Assembly (NCBI GenBank): GCA_964235675.1
Contig: CAXSEA010000032.1
Coordinates: 1 to 23,223 of the forward strand
Reading direction: 5' to 3'
DNA from: CAXSEA01 sp964235675
GTDB taxonomy: Bacteria > Armatimonadota > Armatimonadia > Armatimonadales > Capsulimonadaceae
Length of the DNA stretch: 23,223 bases
The notes beneath the pieces are model-generated. The model ran no database searches. It was not told where the DNA came from and saw only the letters and a program-made list of their open reading frames with translations. A program made the translations under genes and the position numbers. Shown piece by piece: positions 1 to 7,626 of the stretch. How positions within the stretch are numbered: the stretch's first letter is position 1; every line of letters begins with the position of its first letter.

Positions 1-38
1 ACTGCGATTATTGAATCCATTCTACTAATCTAATCACC

Positions 39-93
39 CCTACTTAAGCAAACAGCCCCGACGTTAAACGTCGGGGCTGTTTGCTTAAGTAGG
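39..93. terminator. Perfect 27-bp-arm hairpin downstream of fliW
   Basis: Two perfectly complementary 27-base arms (39-65 and 67-93) meet at a single central base, so the folded RNA would be a long stem with a very small loop. It sits 35 bases past the fliW stop codon and probably ends the flagellar transcript. There is no T-run after the stem in the minus direction and only an A-run after it in the plus direction, so it is not a textbook intrinsic terminator. It could instead be a bidirectional stop or an mRNA 3'-end stabiliser. Confidence 0.5.
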
Positions 94-128
94 AAAAAAG
101 GCCATGCGGCCTGAGAGCAATCGGAAGA

Positions 129-662
129 TCAGCCCACCGCCACCGCGAGAGGCCGAGTCGAAGCTGAAGAAGCGACCCGGTGCTGCTGCGGAGCGCGCTC
201 GCGGACGGAAGCCGCTTTCAGCGGCGTGCGGAGCTGGTACTTTTCACCCAGCAGCGGCACCTGGCGGCCATGCCGCGATTCGCGGTTGATCAGCAGCGGC
301 GCGAGCAGGTTCACCGTCGCATTCTTCGGGTCGTCGTGAGGCACGGTGACCACGGCCCAAAGCTGCGCTCGTCCCTGCATGCGCTCTAGGCCAAGTTCCT
401 GGAGCGCCGGCGACGGAATCGTGGGCGTGTAGTCGGGATCGATCAGCCAGGGATCAATCACCGGCAATGCCAGCGCGTCGGTACCGGGCGCGTCATCGAC
501 GCATTGCAGCCACTTGAACGGGCTGCTGCCGCTGACGTCGCCGAGATGCGGCAGGAAGACGAAGCGGCGAGTGGTTTCAAAACCGGGAAGTCCTTCGGAA
601 AACGTGACGATCTGGGACTCGTCGATAGTGACGCTGCCGAAGCGCGTCGTGCGGATTTGCAT
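129..662 (-). CDS. fliW: Flagellar assembly factor FliW
   Basis: FliW is a small cytoplasmic protein that binds flagellin and, in the studied systems, antagonises the RNA-binding repressor CsrA so that flagellin translation follows export. The 177-residue product opens with the family's typical start (MQIRTTRFGS), followed by the FSEGLPGFE motif at about residues 22-30. The middle part carries the conserved DPWLIDPDY region, the end of the core the ATVNLLAPLLIN strand. The start codon has a GAGG Shine-Dalgarno sequence 6-7 bases upstream. The last 25 or so residues are Ala/Ser/Arg-rich and look like an added tail. It is the last gene of the flagellar cluster, about 120 bases after flgL. csrA, its frequent neighbour, is not seen before the window edge. 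Confidence 0.92.
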   Translation of the reverse strand: MQIRTTRFGSVTIDESQIVTFSEGLPGFETTRRFVFLPHLGDVSGSSPFKWLQCVDDAPGTDALALPVIDPWLIDPDYTPTIPSPALQELGLERMQGRAQLWAVVTVPHDDPKNATVNLLAPLLINRESRHGRQVPLLGEKYQLRTPLKAASVRERAPQQHRVASSASTRPLAVAVG

Positions 663-784
663 GCCTTACCTCTAGGTTCAATATTTGGACCGAATCAATG
701 ATGGCGGCCAATCCATGGCCTCGAATCATCCGTGGGAAAGCAATGGCGGACTAGCGCCGCGAGCGTGTCCAGTGCAGTATATCG

Positions 785-1666
785 CTACTGGAGATATTGT
801 GCCAAGCTGTACTGCATCGCCTTCGACGCGGCGACAAGAGATGCCTGGTACACATTCTGCGCCGACTGAAGCTGCGTGTAGACCGTGGCGATATCCACGT
901 CCTCCAGCGAGGACAAATTGCTCTGGTAGTTGAGCTGAGTCGTCCCGAGCTGCGCGGTCGCGTCGTTCAGCGTATCGATTTTCGTGCCGACCTTCGCCTG
1001 CGCCGTGCCGATATCGCTGAGCGACGCGTCGATAGCAGGCAAATCGGTGTTGGAAATGCTGGTGGCGTCGCCGCTCGTGATATCCGTTTTGAGCTGCTCC
1101 AGCGCGGCGAACGCCTTGCCGAACACTTGATCGCCGGGGATATTGATCTGCATCGTGTTCCCCTGCCCGATTGTCGCGTTCAGCGCGCCTTCGTCGCCGT
1201 TGTAGGCGTGGGTGGCGTCTCCAGATGTATATGGCGCGGTCGTGGTCTTCTGTCCGGCGAAGATGTTTTCGCCGCCGTAGCTGCTATTCGCCAGATTTGT
1301 GAGCTGGTCGATCGCCGACTGGATAGTGGCCGCGTACGCGGAATCCTCGCTGCTGTCGGTCGTCCCGCTGTTCGCCGCCGCGACGGCGGTGGTACGCGCC
1401 GACTGCACCAACGACACGACGGAGCTGATCTGAGAATCCGTGTACTTCAAAAAGCTCGTGGCGCTGGACGCATCGCTCTGATACTGGCTGATATTGACCA
1501 GCAGCGAGCGAACCGTCATCGCTTGGCTTGCGCCGTTCGGATCGTCCGACGGCTCATTGATTCTCCGTCCGGTGGAAAGCTCGTCCTGCAGCGTCTCGTA
1601 GTTGCTGGAGCTATTATCGACGCTGCTGGTCATCGCCGCCAGCATTGTAGTTTCAGTGACTCTCAT
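785..1666 (-). CDS. flgL: Flagellar hook-associated protein 3 (hook-filament junction)
   Basis: FlgL forms, with FlgK, the junction ring between hook and filament and is exported through the flagellar type III apparatus. The 293-residue product has the flagellin-like N-terminal helix region (STGRRINEPSDDP at about residues 32-44, where LSSGKRINSPSDDP is typical of the family) and a matching C-terminal helix (DVDIATVYTQLQSAQNVYQASL). The central part is Gly/Ser/Thr-rich. FlgL rather than flagellin is favoured by its position directly behind flgK and the short central domain. A strong AAGGAGAG ribosome-binding site lies 8 bases before the ATG. It follows flgK with a 26-base gap, so the two are almost surely co-transcribed. 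Confidence 0.93.
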   Translation of the reverse strand: MRVTETTMLAAMTSSVDNSSSNYETLQDELSTGRRINEPSDDPNGASQAMTVRSLLVNISQYQSDASSATSFLKYTDSQISSVVSLVQSARTTAVAAANSGTTDSSEDSAYAATIQSAIDQLTNLANSSYGGENIFAGQKTTTAPYTSGDATHAYNGDEGALNATIGQGNTMQINIPGDQVFGKAFAALEQLKTDITSGDATSISNTDLPAIDASLSDIGTAQAKVGTKIDTLNDATAQLGTTQLNYQSNLSSLEDVDIATVYTQLQSAQNVYQASLVAASKAMQYSLAQYLQ

Positions 1667-1692
1667 AGCGTTTACTCTCCTTTGCCGCGCGG

Positions 1693-3084
1693 CTAGGAAA
1701 CCATTCCGATCAAATCGCCGAGCATGGTGTTTTGCGTGGAGACGATCTTTGCCGCCGCCTCGTACATGCGCTGGAACTTAATCATGCTGGTCATTTCATC
1801 GTCTTCGTTCACGCCGCTGACCTGAGCGCGCTGGTTCGTCAGCTGCGTGTTCGTCGCCTGAGCGGTGGCGAGATTCGAGGTCGCGTTCGCCGTATCGCTG
1901 CCGATCTGCGTCACCAGTCCGTTGTAATAGCCGTTGAACGTGTTCCCCGAGAGCGCACCGGCGCTGCTGCCGAGCGTGGCCGTACCCAGCGCGGCCAGCG
2001 CCGCCGCGTTGGAGGAGTCGCCGACCGCGGGAGTGGTCGCCCCGCCCGTGAGCGCGCCGGCGACCGCCAGCTTGTCGGGGTCGTTCACGATTGCCGTGTT
2101 GACCGCGATATCGCCCGCGCCTGTTCCGGTAAAGAACGCTACTCCGGTGGAGCCGTCCTCGCCGGTGCCGGCCTCGTGAAGCGTGTTCACCTGCGAGATC
2201 AGCGTGGAGGAAAGCGTGTCGAGATTCGCCTTGTAGCCCGTTAAGCTGGCCTGGCTTGTGGTAATCCCGTACAGATCGCCCCCGGTCAAACTGCCGCTGC
2301 TCTGCAAGCCGCTGAGGGTAAGTGTGTTCGAGTCGCTGCCTTCCACCAGATTACTGGTGCCGATACGCACGTCGACGGAGCCGTTCGCGTTCGTGAACTT
2401 CTCGTAGTTGGTCAGGCTGGAGAGCTTGTCGAGCAGAGCGTCGCGCTGGTCGAGCAAAGAATCCGGCGCTTGCTGTCCACCGGCGGATTGCGACACGATC
2501 GCCGTGTTCAGGGTGGCGATCTGCTGCCCGTAGGTGTTGATGTCGCTCATGTCCGACGATGCCGCGCTCGTCAGCTGCGTGCCGACCGCATCCATCTGCT
2601 GCGACGCGGTATTCAGCATCCCCGCGAGCGTGACTCCGCCCTGAATCGCCGTTTCGCGCACGCCGGTGTCGTTGGGGCTATTTTCCACGCTCGAGAAGTT
2701 GTCGAAAAACGTAGTCAGCTGCGAATTGATCGACGTGTTTTGCGGCTCGTTGAACGCGTCCTGAACATTGGTCAGCCAAGTTTGCTGCGCCGTGTAGGTT
2801 CCGGACTGGGCATTGGCGCCCCGCGCTTGGGCGTTCAAGAACTCATCGCTGGCTCGGGCGACACTGCCCACCGAGACTCCGGAGCCGACCTGGCTCGTCT
2901 GCGAGCTAATCGCGCTGTTGTCGTCGATAGCGGGATCGTTCTCGTCGAGCGCGACCGATTCCACGGAATAGCCGGGAGTATCGGCATTGGAGATATTGTT
3001 GCCCGCGACATCCTGGCCGATCTGCGCCGCCATCAAGGCCGAATTGCCGATGTTAAGTGTGCTGAATGTGCCGCCGTAATACAT
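1693..3084 (-). CDS. flgK: Flagellar hook-associated protein 1
   Basis: FlgK is the first hook-filament junction protein, assembled on the hook tip below FlgL. The 463-residue product starts with the rod/hook-type N-terminal motif (GQDVAGNNISNADTPGYS at about residues 23-40) and ends with the matching C-terminal helix (DDEMTSMIKFQRMYEAAAKI, then QNTMLGDLIGMV). A long Ala/Ser/Thr/Gly-rich middle is usual for the family. The length is slightly below that of the E. coli protein (547 residues), so the surface domain is reduced. No strong Shine-Dalgarno sequence precedes the ATG. It sits between the FlgN-like chaperone gene and flgL. Confidence 0.95.
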   Translation of the reverse strand: MYYGGTFSTLNIGNSALMAAQIGQDVAGNNISNADTPGYSVESVALDENDPAIDDNSAISSQTSQVGSGVSVGSVARASDEFLNAQARGANAQSGTYTAQQTWLTNVQDAFNEPQNTSINSQLTTFFDNFSSVENSPNDTGVRETAIQGGVTLAGMLNTASQQMDAVGTQLTSAASSDMSDINTYGQQIATLNTAIVSQSAGGQQAPDSLLDQRDALLDKLSSLTNYEKFTNANGSVDVRIGTSNLVEGSDSNTLTLSGLQSSGSLTGGDLYGITTSQASLTGYKANLDTLSSTLISQVNTLHEAGTGEDGSTGVAFFTGTGAGDIAVNTAIVNDPDKLAVAGALTGGATTPAVGDSSNAAALAALGTATLGSSAGALSGNTFNGYYNGLVTQIGSDTANATSNLATAQATNTQLTNQRAQVSGVNEDDEMTSMIKFQRMYEAAAKIVSTQNTMLGDLIGMVS

Positions 3085-3133
3085 AATTTTGCTCGAATCG
3101 CCTAGCCTGCCTTATCTTAATTGCGCGCCGCCC

Positions 3134-3652
3134 TCAAGCGACGGAATTGAGCAGCCGGCTTGCTTGAGTCGTGAGATTGATCCCGTTGCTCGCGTAGCTG
3201 GTATCCTGCTGCGCCGCCGCCAAAATAAAATTCACCTGGAACGCGATCAGCGACAATTCGCCGCGAATCAGTGAGCTGTTGCGCTCGCAAAGCGCGTTCA
3301 CCTCGTCCGCGATTGTTTTTAAACGACTGGACAACTCCAAAGCGTTTTCGCGCTCGGACTCAGGCCAAGCCTCGATCTCGCCGCGTAGCGAGCCTGTTTT
3401 GCCGCCCTGCGCCGTCAAGCTGCGGAACCGGAACGAGCGCTGCTCGGAATCGGTCAGAATCTGCTCATGACGGTCGTGCAGACGGGCGTACCCAGCCCGG
3501 TCGCAAGCGATCAACGCCTGGGTCTGTGCCGCGAGCAACTCCGCGTGCTCCGTTTGCGCTTCGATTTCCGCCGTCAACGCTGCGATAATATCCATGACTC
3601 GCTCCTCGGCATACGATTCTTCAGAGGGTGTGTTAATGAGCTGCATCGCCAT
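3134..3652 (-). CDS. flgN: FlgN-like flagellar export chaperone
   Basis: FlgN-type chaperones keep FlgK and FlgL unfolded and guide them to the export gate. The product is a short (172-residue), mostly helical, charged protein without a signal peptide. A long helical N-terminal half (EERVMDIIAALTAEIEAQTE) precedes a Ser/Gln-rich C-terminal segment (about LSLIAFQVNFILAAAQQ) that resembles the substrate-binding helix of FlgN proteins. Sequence similarity in this family is low, so the assignment leans on its place directly before flgK. I chose the ATG at 3652 because GGAGA lies 8 bases ahead. An ATG at 3667 would overlap flgJ by 35 bases, and one at 3646 is also possible. The reading frame overlaps the end of flgJ, suggesting translational coupling. 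Confidence 0.75.
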   Translation of the reverse strand: MAMQLINTPSEESYAEERVMDIIAALTAEIEAQTEHAELLAAQTQALIACDRAGYARLHDRHEQILTDSEQRSFRFRSLTAQGGKTGSLRGEIEAWPESERENALELSSRLKTIADEVNALCERNSSLIRGELSLIAFQVNFILAAAQQDTSYASNGINLTTQASRLLNSVA

Positions 3653-4130
3653 TAGTCTCTTCTCCATTATCGGTAAAAATCGCTGATTTCTTTATAATTG
3701 GAATGGCCTTTGACAGCGCCGCCAAAGGCTGTGCCAGTGCCGTCGATGCTGCCGCTTTCGATGCCTCGCCAGCCGACTGCGCGTTCGCGGCGGCGGTGTC
3801 CTTAGCGGAAAGCTGCTTATACATTTGCGCGGCTAAATCGTTGCTGCCCGCGTGCTTGGCCATCTGCTGCGCGACATTGTCGTCCATCATGCCCTGGAAG
3901 ATCTGCTGCTCGTGGGCGTCGTCGCCTAAAGTAGGATCGTCCGGCACCGTTTTGCGCATCTCCTGAAGCATCATGTCGAAAAATTGCCCCTCGAACTGCT
4001 TACACGAATCCATCAGCTTGGCGTCCTTGGGGGACGCAGGGTCGCTCCCGCCGCCCGCTTTCGACGAGCTCGCCGGTTCCGCCGTGGGAGCGACAATCGC
4101 CGCGCCGGGAATATAAGGTGAGAGTGCCAT
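3633..4130 (-). CDS. flgJ: Rod-binding protein FlgJ, N-terminal (rod cap) domain only
   Basis: FlgJ helps rod polymerisation in the periplasm. In enterobacteria it also carries a C-terminal muramidase. Here only the rod-binding domain exists: 165 residues, with the family core DSCKQFEGQFFDMMLQEMRKT at about residues 41-61 and the helix around IFQGMMDDNVAQQMAKH. An Ala/Ser-rich linker and a short tail follow. There is no catalytic glucosaminidase domain, as in many non-proteobacterial systems where a separate lytic enzyme is used. It begins 6 bases after the flgI stop codon and its end overlaps the flgN start, so it lies inside the operon. No clear Shine-Dalgarno sequence is seen. Confidence 0.88.
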   Translation of the reverse strand: MALSPYIPGAAIVAPTAEPASSSKAGGGSDPASPKDAKLMDSCKQFEGQFFDMMLQEMRKTVPDDPTLGDDAHEQQIFQGMMDDNVAQQMAKHAGSNDLAAQMYKQLSAKDTAAANAQSAGEASKAAASTALAQPLAALSKAIPIIKKSAIFTDNGEETNGDAAH

Positions 4131-4136
4131 ACCGGG

Positions 4137-5300
4137 TTATTGAATCTCCAAATCGGCGTGCAGCGCGCCCGCCTGCTTCATCGTCTGCAGAATGGCGATC
4201 AAGTCGCGGGGCGTCACGCCCAGAGCGTTCAAAGCGCGGACCACTTTGGCGATAGTCGTGCTCGGCGGGACCGTAATCAAATGTTCAGCCCCTTCCTGCA
4301 CTCCGACTTTTTTGCGCGGCACCGCCACCGTTTGCCCGCCGCTGAGAGGCTCGGGCTGAGAAACGAGAGTATCGTCGTCGATCTGCACCGTCAGGTTGCC
4401 GTGCGCGATGGCACAAGCCGAGACGCTGACGTCGCCGCCCAGCACCACCGTGCCGGTGCGCTCATTGATGATAATCTTCGCCGCGTCGTCGGGCACGACG
4501 GCTAAATTCTCCAGCGCGGCAATCAGAAACACCGGATCAGTGCCCGGCGTGGTATCGATATCGATGGTGGACGCATCTTCCGCGTGCGCTCCGGTCGCCC
4601 CCGGCGGCAGGTTCTTGTTGATGGCCTGTGTCACTCGGGCGGCGGTGGTGAAATCAGCCTCGTTGAGCGTCACCGCGATACCGGAGCCGTGCGACAACGT
4701 CGTCGGGACGTCCTGCTCCACAATCGCGCCCGATGGTATCCGACCGGCGGTGACATGGTTCTGAACGACGCTCCCCGCCCCCGCGCCCGCGCTGCTGTCG
4801 GCCAAAAAGCCGCCCACCGAGATACTGCCCTGCGCAACCGCGTACACTTGCCCGTTCGCCGCTTGCAGCGGAGTCTGTACCAGCGTGCCGCCTTGCAGCG
4901 ACGACGCGTCGCCCAGGCTGGAAACCGTCACGTCGATTGTGCCGCCGCTCTTCGCGAACGCCGGCAGATCGGCGGTCACCATCACCGCCGCCACGTTCTT
5001 CAGCTTCAAGCTGCCTTCCGGCACCGTCACGCCGAACTTCTGCAGCAGCGACGCCGTCGATTGAATCGTAAACGCCGCCTGCGAGCTGTCCCCGGTCCCA
5101 GCCAAACCGACTACCAGGCCGTACCCCACCAACTGGTTGCCGCGAACCCCCTGCACCGTAGCGATATCTTTCAGCCGCGTCTGCGATTCACCCCCCTCGC
5201 TCGCGTCGGAAAACTGCGCCCGAGCGGGCAAGCCGACGCTGCACAATGCTAGCAGAGCGAGCAGAACAGTCAAAAAAGATTTTGGTGGACAATGGGTCAT
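4137..5300 (-). CDS. flgI: Flagellar P-ring protein FlgI
   Basis: FlgI builds the ring around the rod in the peptidoglycan layer. The 387-residue product has a signal peptide (hydrophobic SFLTVLLALLALCSVGLPARA, cleavage likely after ARA) and then the family hallmark sequences: RLKDIATVQGVRGNQLVGYGLVVGLAGTGD, LKNVAAVMVTADLPAFAKSG, GTLVQTPLQAANGQVYAVAQG and, near the end, LNALGVTPRDLIAILQTMKQAGALHADLEI. These have been split here only to name them; together they cover the whole FlgI fold. The open frame continues upstream to 5372, but that part is not FlgI-like and runs into a palindromic repeat, so the ATG at 5300, directly before the signal peptide, is preferred. Ribosome binding is weak. It is separated from flgH by a 204-base gap that holds the repeat. 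Confidence 0.96.
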   Translation of the reverse strand: MTHCPPKSFLTVLLALLALCSVGLPARAQFSDASEGGESQTRLKDIATVQGVRGNQLVGYGLVVGLAGTGDSSQAAFTIQSTASLLQKFGVTVPEGSLKLKNVAAVMVTADLPAFAKSGGTIDVTVSSLGDASSLQGGTLVQTPLQAANGQVYAVAQGSISVGGFLADSSAGAGAGSVVQNHVTAGRIPSGAIVEQDVPTTLSHGSGIAVTLNEADFTTAARVTQAINKNLPPGATGAHAEDASTIDIDTTPGTDPVFLIAALENLAVVPDDAAKIIINERTGTVVLGGDVSVSACAIAHGNLTVQIDDDTLVSQPEPLSGGQTVAVPRKKVGVQEGAEHLITVPPSTTIAKVVRALNALGVTPRDLIAILQTMKQAGALHADLEIQ

Positions 5301-5356
5301 AGCAGTAGTTACGAGTTTAAGATTTTCTGTTGCAATTGTACAAACTGTGGCTCCCG

Positions 5357-5474
5357 GAGACCTATCCGTCACTCGCGTGCCACCTTCCCTAAAAGGAAGG
5401 ACTAGAGCGATACCGTGTGCTGATCGAAAGTCCTTCCCTTGAGGGAAGGTGGCCTGAAAGGCCGGATAGGTCTC
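5357..5474. repeat. Palindromic element A between flgH and flgI
   Basis: The ends are 12-base inverted repeats (5357-5368 and 5463-5474). Inside them lie two facing sub-palindromes, 5379-5403 and 5429-5453, each built on CCTTCCCT and its complement. The whole can fold as one long hairpin or as two small ones. Its ends (CCTATCCG) and core match those of the element at 12588-12722, so the two belong to one family. It lies in the flgH-flgI gap inside the flagellar operon and would be transcribed. There is no coding capacity and no transposase. Confidence 0.8.
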
Positions 5475-5504
5475 TCCTCCTCAATGCATAAGGAGGGAAA
5501 AGAA

Positions 5505-6128
5505 TCAAAACACCAGCCGGAAAATGCGACGAATTAGACCGTCGTGCTGCACTTCCCCAACCGGGCCTTTACCTGAATACTTGATATTCGCGTTTGCCAC
5601 AAGCGGCGACGCTACGGTATTCAGCGGTGAAATATCGATGGGCCGCACTTCGCCGGTCAGCGTGATCGTCTGCGTCTCAGCGTTCACCCCGACGCTGCGG
5701 GAGCCTTGAATCAAGAAGTTGCCGTCGGGAAGCACTTGCTGGACAGTGCACGCGATGGTTGCGGTCAGATTATCCGCGCGGTTGGTGGCGGCGGCGGCCT
5801 TGCTGTCTTCGGACCCGGACAGGGAAAATGAGTGGATCAAGTTCAAGATTGCGCCCATGCCGGAGCCGAACTGGCCGGATTCCGATTTGCTGCCGGAGGT
5901 CGCGCCGCTAGACGTGCCACTGGCATTTTCGCTAATCACCACAGTCACCAAATCCCCCACCCCATGCGCTTTAGCGTCCGAAAAGTAGCTGACCGGCGCT
6001 CGGTTAACTACCGTGCTCTGATTCGGAGCGCAGGTATAAAGCGAGTCCGCCCGCGCCGCTTGGCCGATCTGTGCGAGCAGCGCAGCGGAAGCGAGTACGG
6101 CAACGATGCTGGTTTTGATGTATGTCAT
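5505..6128 (-). CDS. flgH: Flagellar L-ring protein FlgH
   Basis: FlgH forms the outer-membrane bushing through which the rod passes. The 207-residue product has the family core DAKAHGVGDLVTVVISENAS at about residues 51-70, NADNLTAT-like and VQQVLPDGNFLIQGSRSV segments, and the terminal KYSGKGPVGEVQ and RRIFRLVF. A signal peptide is clear (VAVLASAALLAQIGQAARA). The usual lipoprotein box (L-x-G/A-C) is missing: no cysteine lies at the cleavage site, and the nearest is Cys33, a few residues into the mature part after SLYT. The protein may therefore not be lipidated in the normal way. It starts 3 bases after the flgA stop codon. Confidence 0.94.
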   Translation of the reverse strand: MTYIKTSIVAVLASAALLAQIGQAARADSLYTCAPNQSTVVNRAPVSYFSDAKAHGVGDLVTVVISENASGTSSGATSGSKSESGQFGSGMGAILNLIHSFSLSGSEDSKAAAATNRADNLTATIACTVQQVLPDGNFLIQGSRSVGVNAETQTITLTGEVRPIDISPLNTVASPLVANANIKYSGKGPVGEVQHDGLIRRIFRLVF

Positions 6129-6131
6129 AGC

Positions 6132-6761
6132 TTATTCCTCAAGCTGAGTTTGTCCCGCGCCGATAATAGTCACAGGAAAAGGTTGGCTGGACGATTCGGC
6201 GCTACTGCCCTCGCGCCGGACACGGATACTCTGCCCAGCGGCTCCGCTGTCCAGCGCGACAGCGCTGGCATGCACGGTCACCGGGCCGTCGGCCACCAGG
6301 ACATCCACCGGATCGCCCGCATGCACCACAATCTGCGACACCGAAGATGGCTCAGGCACCGCGCTCGTCGTCTGGGCTTGGCTAGGTGTGGCAGGGGTAG
6401 GATTCGGGCTGCCGTCATTCGTTGACGCTACCACGGTCGTGTTCGCGCCTTGGAAGTTGATCGTTTCCGGGTCGATTCCGCATTGGCGCAGTTTCAAAGA
6501 GATATCGCCCCGATTGAAGCTTCGGGTCGCGCCGTCCATGGGAGCGCGTCCAATCACCGCCGCCGCGAGACGGGCGCTCGCCTTGCTCGCTCGCGGGGAC
6601 GGGGATATGTCGGCGATGTCGCCGAGGGTAATAAAATTGGAATGCGCCAGTCCCGAATCGTGCACCATGACTTTTGGCCGCGGCGCGAGCGACGCGGCGA
6701 ACAAGCTCGCCGACAGCGCCGTCAGCAGAAGCGGGACGAAGATCGGGACGTATGGTTTCAT
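6132..6761 (-). CDS. flgA: Flagellar P-ring assembly chaperone FlgA
   Basis: FlgA is a periplasmic chaperone needed for FlgI to form the P-ring. The product (209 residues from this start) has a signal peptide (YVPIFVPLLLTALSASLFAA) and an N-terminal domain containing FITLGDIADISP. A Pro/Ser/Thr-rich linker follows at about residues 115-140, and then the C-terminal SAF-type domain (VVHAGDPVDVLV, then SGAAGQSIRVRREGSS). I chose the ATG at 6761. A GTG at 6779 in the same frame, 3 bases past the flgG stop codon, is a real alternative, and neither has a good Shine-Dalgarno sequence. Placing flgA between flgG and flgH, with flgI next, groups the ring-building genes. Confidence 0.85.
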   Translation of the reverse strand: MKPYVPIFVPLLLTALSASLFAASLAPRPKVMVHDSGLAHSNFITLGDIADISPSPRASKASARLAAAVIGRAPMDGATRSFNRGDISLKLRQCGIDPETINFQGANTTVVASTNDGSPNPTPATPSQAQTTSAVPEPSSVSQIVVHAGDPVDVLVADGPVTVHASAVALDSGAAGQSIRVRREGSSAESSSQPFPVTIIGAGQTQLEE

Positions 6762-6782
6762 AGCGTTGGCAATACTCACGGG

Positions 6783-7574
6783 CTAGCTCTGTTTCAGTTG
6801 GTTCGCGGTGTTGAGCATATCGTCGCAGGCCTGGATCGCCTTGGAGTTGGTCTCGTAGGCGCGCTGGGCGACGATCATATTCACCATTTCGCTGACAATG
6901 GTGACGTTGGACATTTCCAGCTCGTTTTGCTGCAAGGAGCCGAGGCCGTTGGTGCCGGGCGTGCCGTCCTGCGGGTCGCCCGATGCGGCGGTCGCCTTAT
7001 AGATGTTGTTACCGATATTGGTCAGGCCGGCGGGATTGATAAAATTGGTCAGCGTGATTTGCCCGACAGTAGTCGGGGTCGTCGAGCTGCTGCGGGTGGC
7101 GGACACGGTACCGTCGGTGCCAACCGTGAAGCTGGTCGTATCGGAGGGCAAGACTATTTCCGGCTGAAGCGCATTGCCGTCGGAGTTGACGAACTTGCCC
7201 TGGTTGTCGATCTTCCAGCCGCCGTCGCGGGTGTAGCCGGTGCTGCCGTCGGACAGAAGCACTTTGTAGAAGCCGGAGCCTTCAATCGCCACGTCATACG
7301 GGTTGTTGGTGGTCTGGAGCTGGCCTTCGCTGAACATCGTTTCGGTCGCCGCCGGGCGGACGCCAAGGCCCACCTGGATGCCGGTCGGCGATTCCGCTCC
7401 TTGCGAGACGGTGGCGCCGGCGGACTGGATCTGCTGGTACATCAAGTCCTGGAAATCGGCGCGCGACGCCTTGAACCCGGTGGTATTGACATTCGCCAGG
7501 TTGTTGGAAATGACGTCCATATTGAGCTGCTGCGCCTGCATGCCCGTCGCCGAGGTAAAGAGTGCCCGCATCAT
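6783..7574 (-). CDS. flgG: Flagellar distal rod protein FlgG
   Basis: FlgG builds the distal rod that crosses the P- and L-rings. The 263-residue product matches the family in length (about 260). The N-terminal rod motif is NMDVISNNLANVNTTGFKAS at about residues 18-37, followed by FQDLMYQQI and the DYTRDG-type GYTRDGGWKIDNQGKFV strand pair. The C-terminal helix (LEMSNVTIVSEMVNMIVAQR, then AYETNSKAIQACDDML) is typical. Two ATG codons stand next to each other at the start (7574 and 7571). The AAGGA before them is rather distant. It is followed closely by flgA and preceded by flgF, and FlgF and FlgG here have the same length. Confidence 0.96.
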   Translation of the reverse strand: MMRALFTSATGMQAQQLNMDVISNNLANVNTTGFKASRADFQDLMYQQIQSAGATVSQGAESPTGIQVGLGVRPAATETMFSEGQLQTTNNPYDVAIEGSGFYKVLLSDGSTGYTRDGGWKIDNQGKFVNSDGNALQPEIVLPSDTTSFTVGTDGTVSATRSSSTTPTTVGQITLTNFINPAGLTNIGNNIYKATAASGDPQDGTPGTNGLGSLQQNELEMSNVTIVSEMVNMIVAQRAYETNSKAIQACDDMLNTANQLKQS

Positions 7575-7626
7575 AAGCTTTGCCTAAATCCTTCCGAGTC
7601 TGAGCCTCGTTGTGCTAATAATTTTG

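Noticed and set aside
663..784. Separate promoter for fliW
   Set aside because: No -10/-35 pair with correct spacing was seen on the minus strand, so fliW is taken as co-transcribed with flgL.
797..1696. Long plus-strand open frame opposite flgL
   Set aside because: It mirrors flgL on the other strand, is rich in Arg and Val/Leu as antisense frames of GC-rich genes are, and has no Shine-Dalgarno sequence.
5301..5372. Upstream start for flgI
   Set aside because: It would place unrelated residues before a clear signal peptide and read into the palindromic element.
5357..5474. Element A as an insertion sequence or MITE
   Set aside because: No transposase and no clear target-site duplication were found; the term palindromic repeat is safer.
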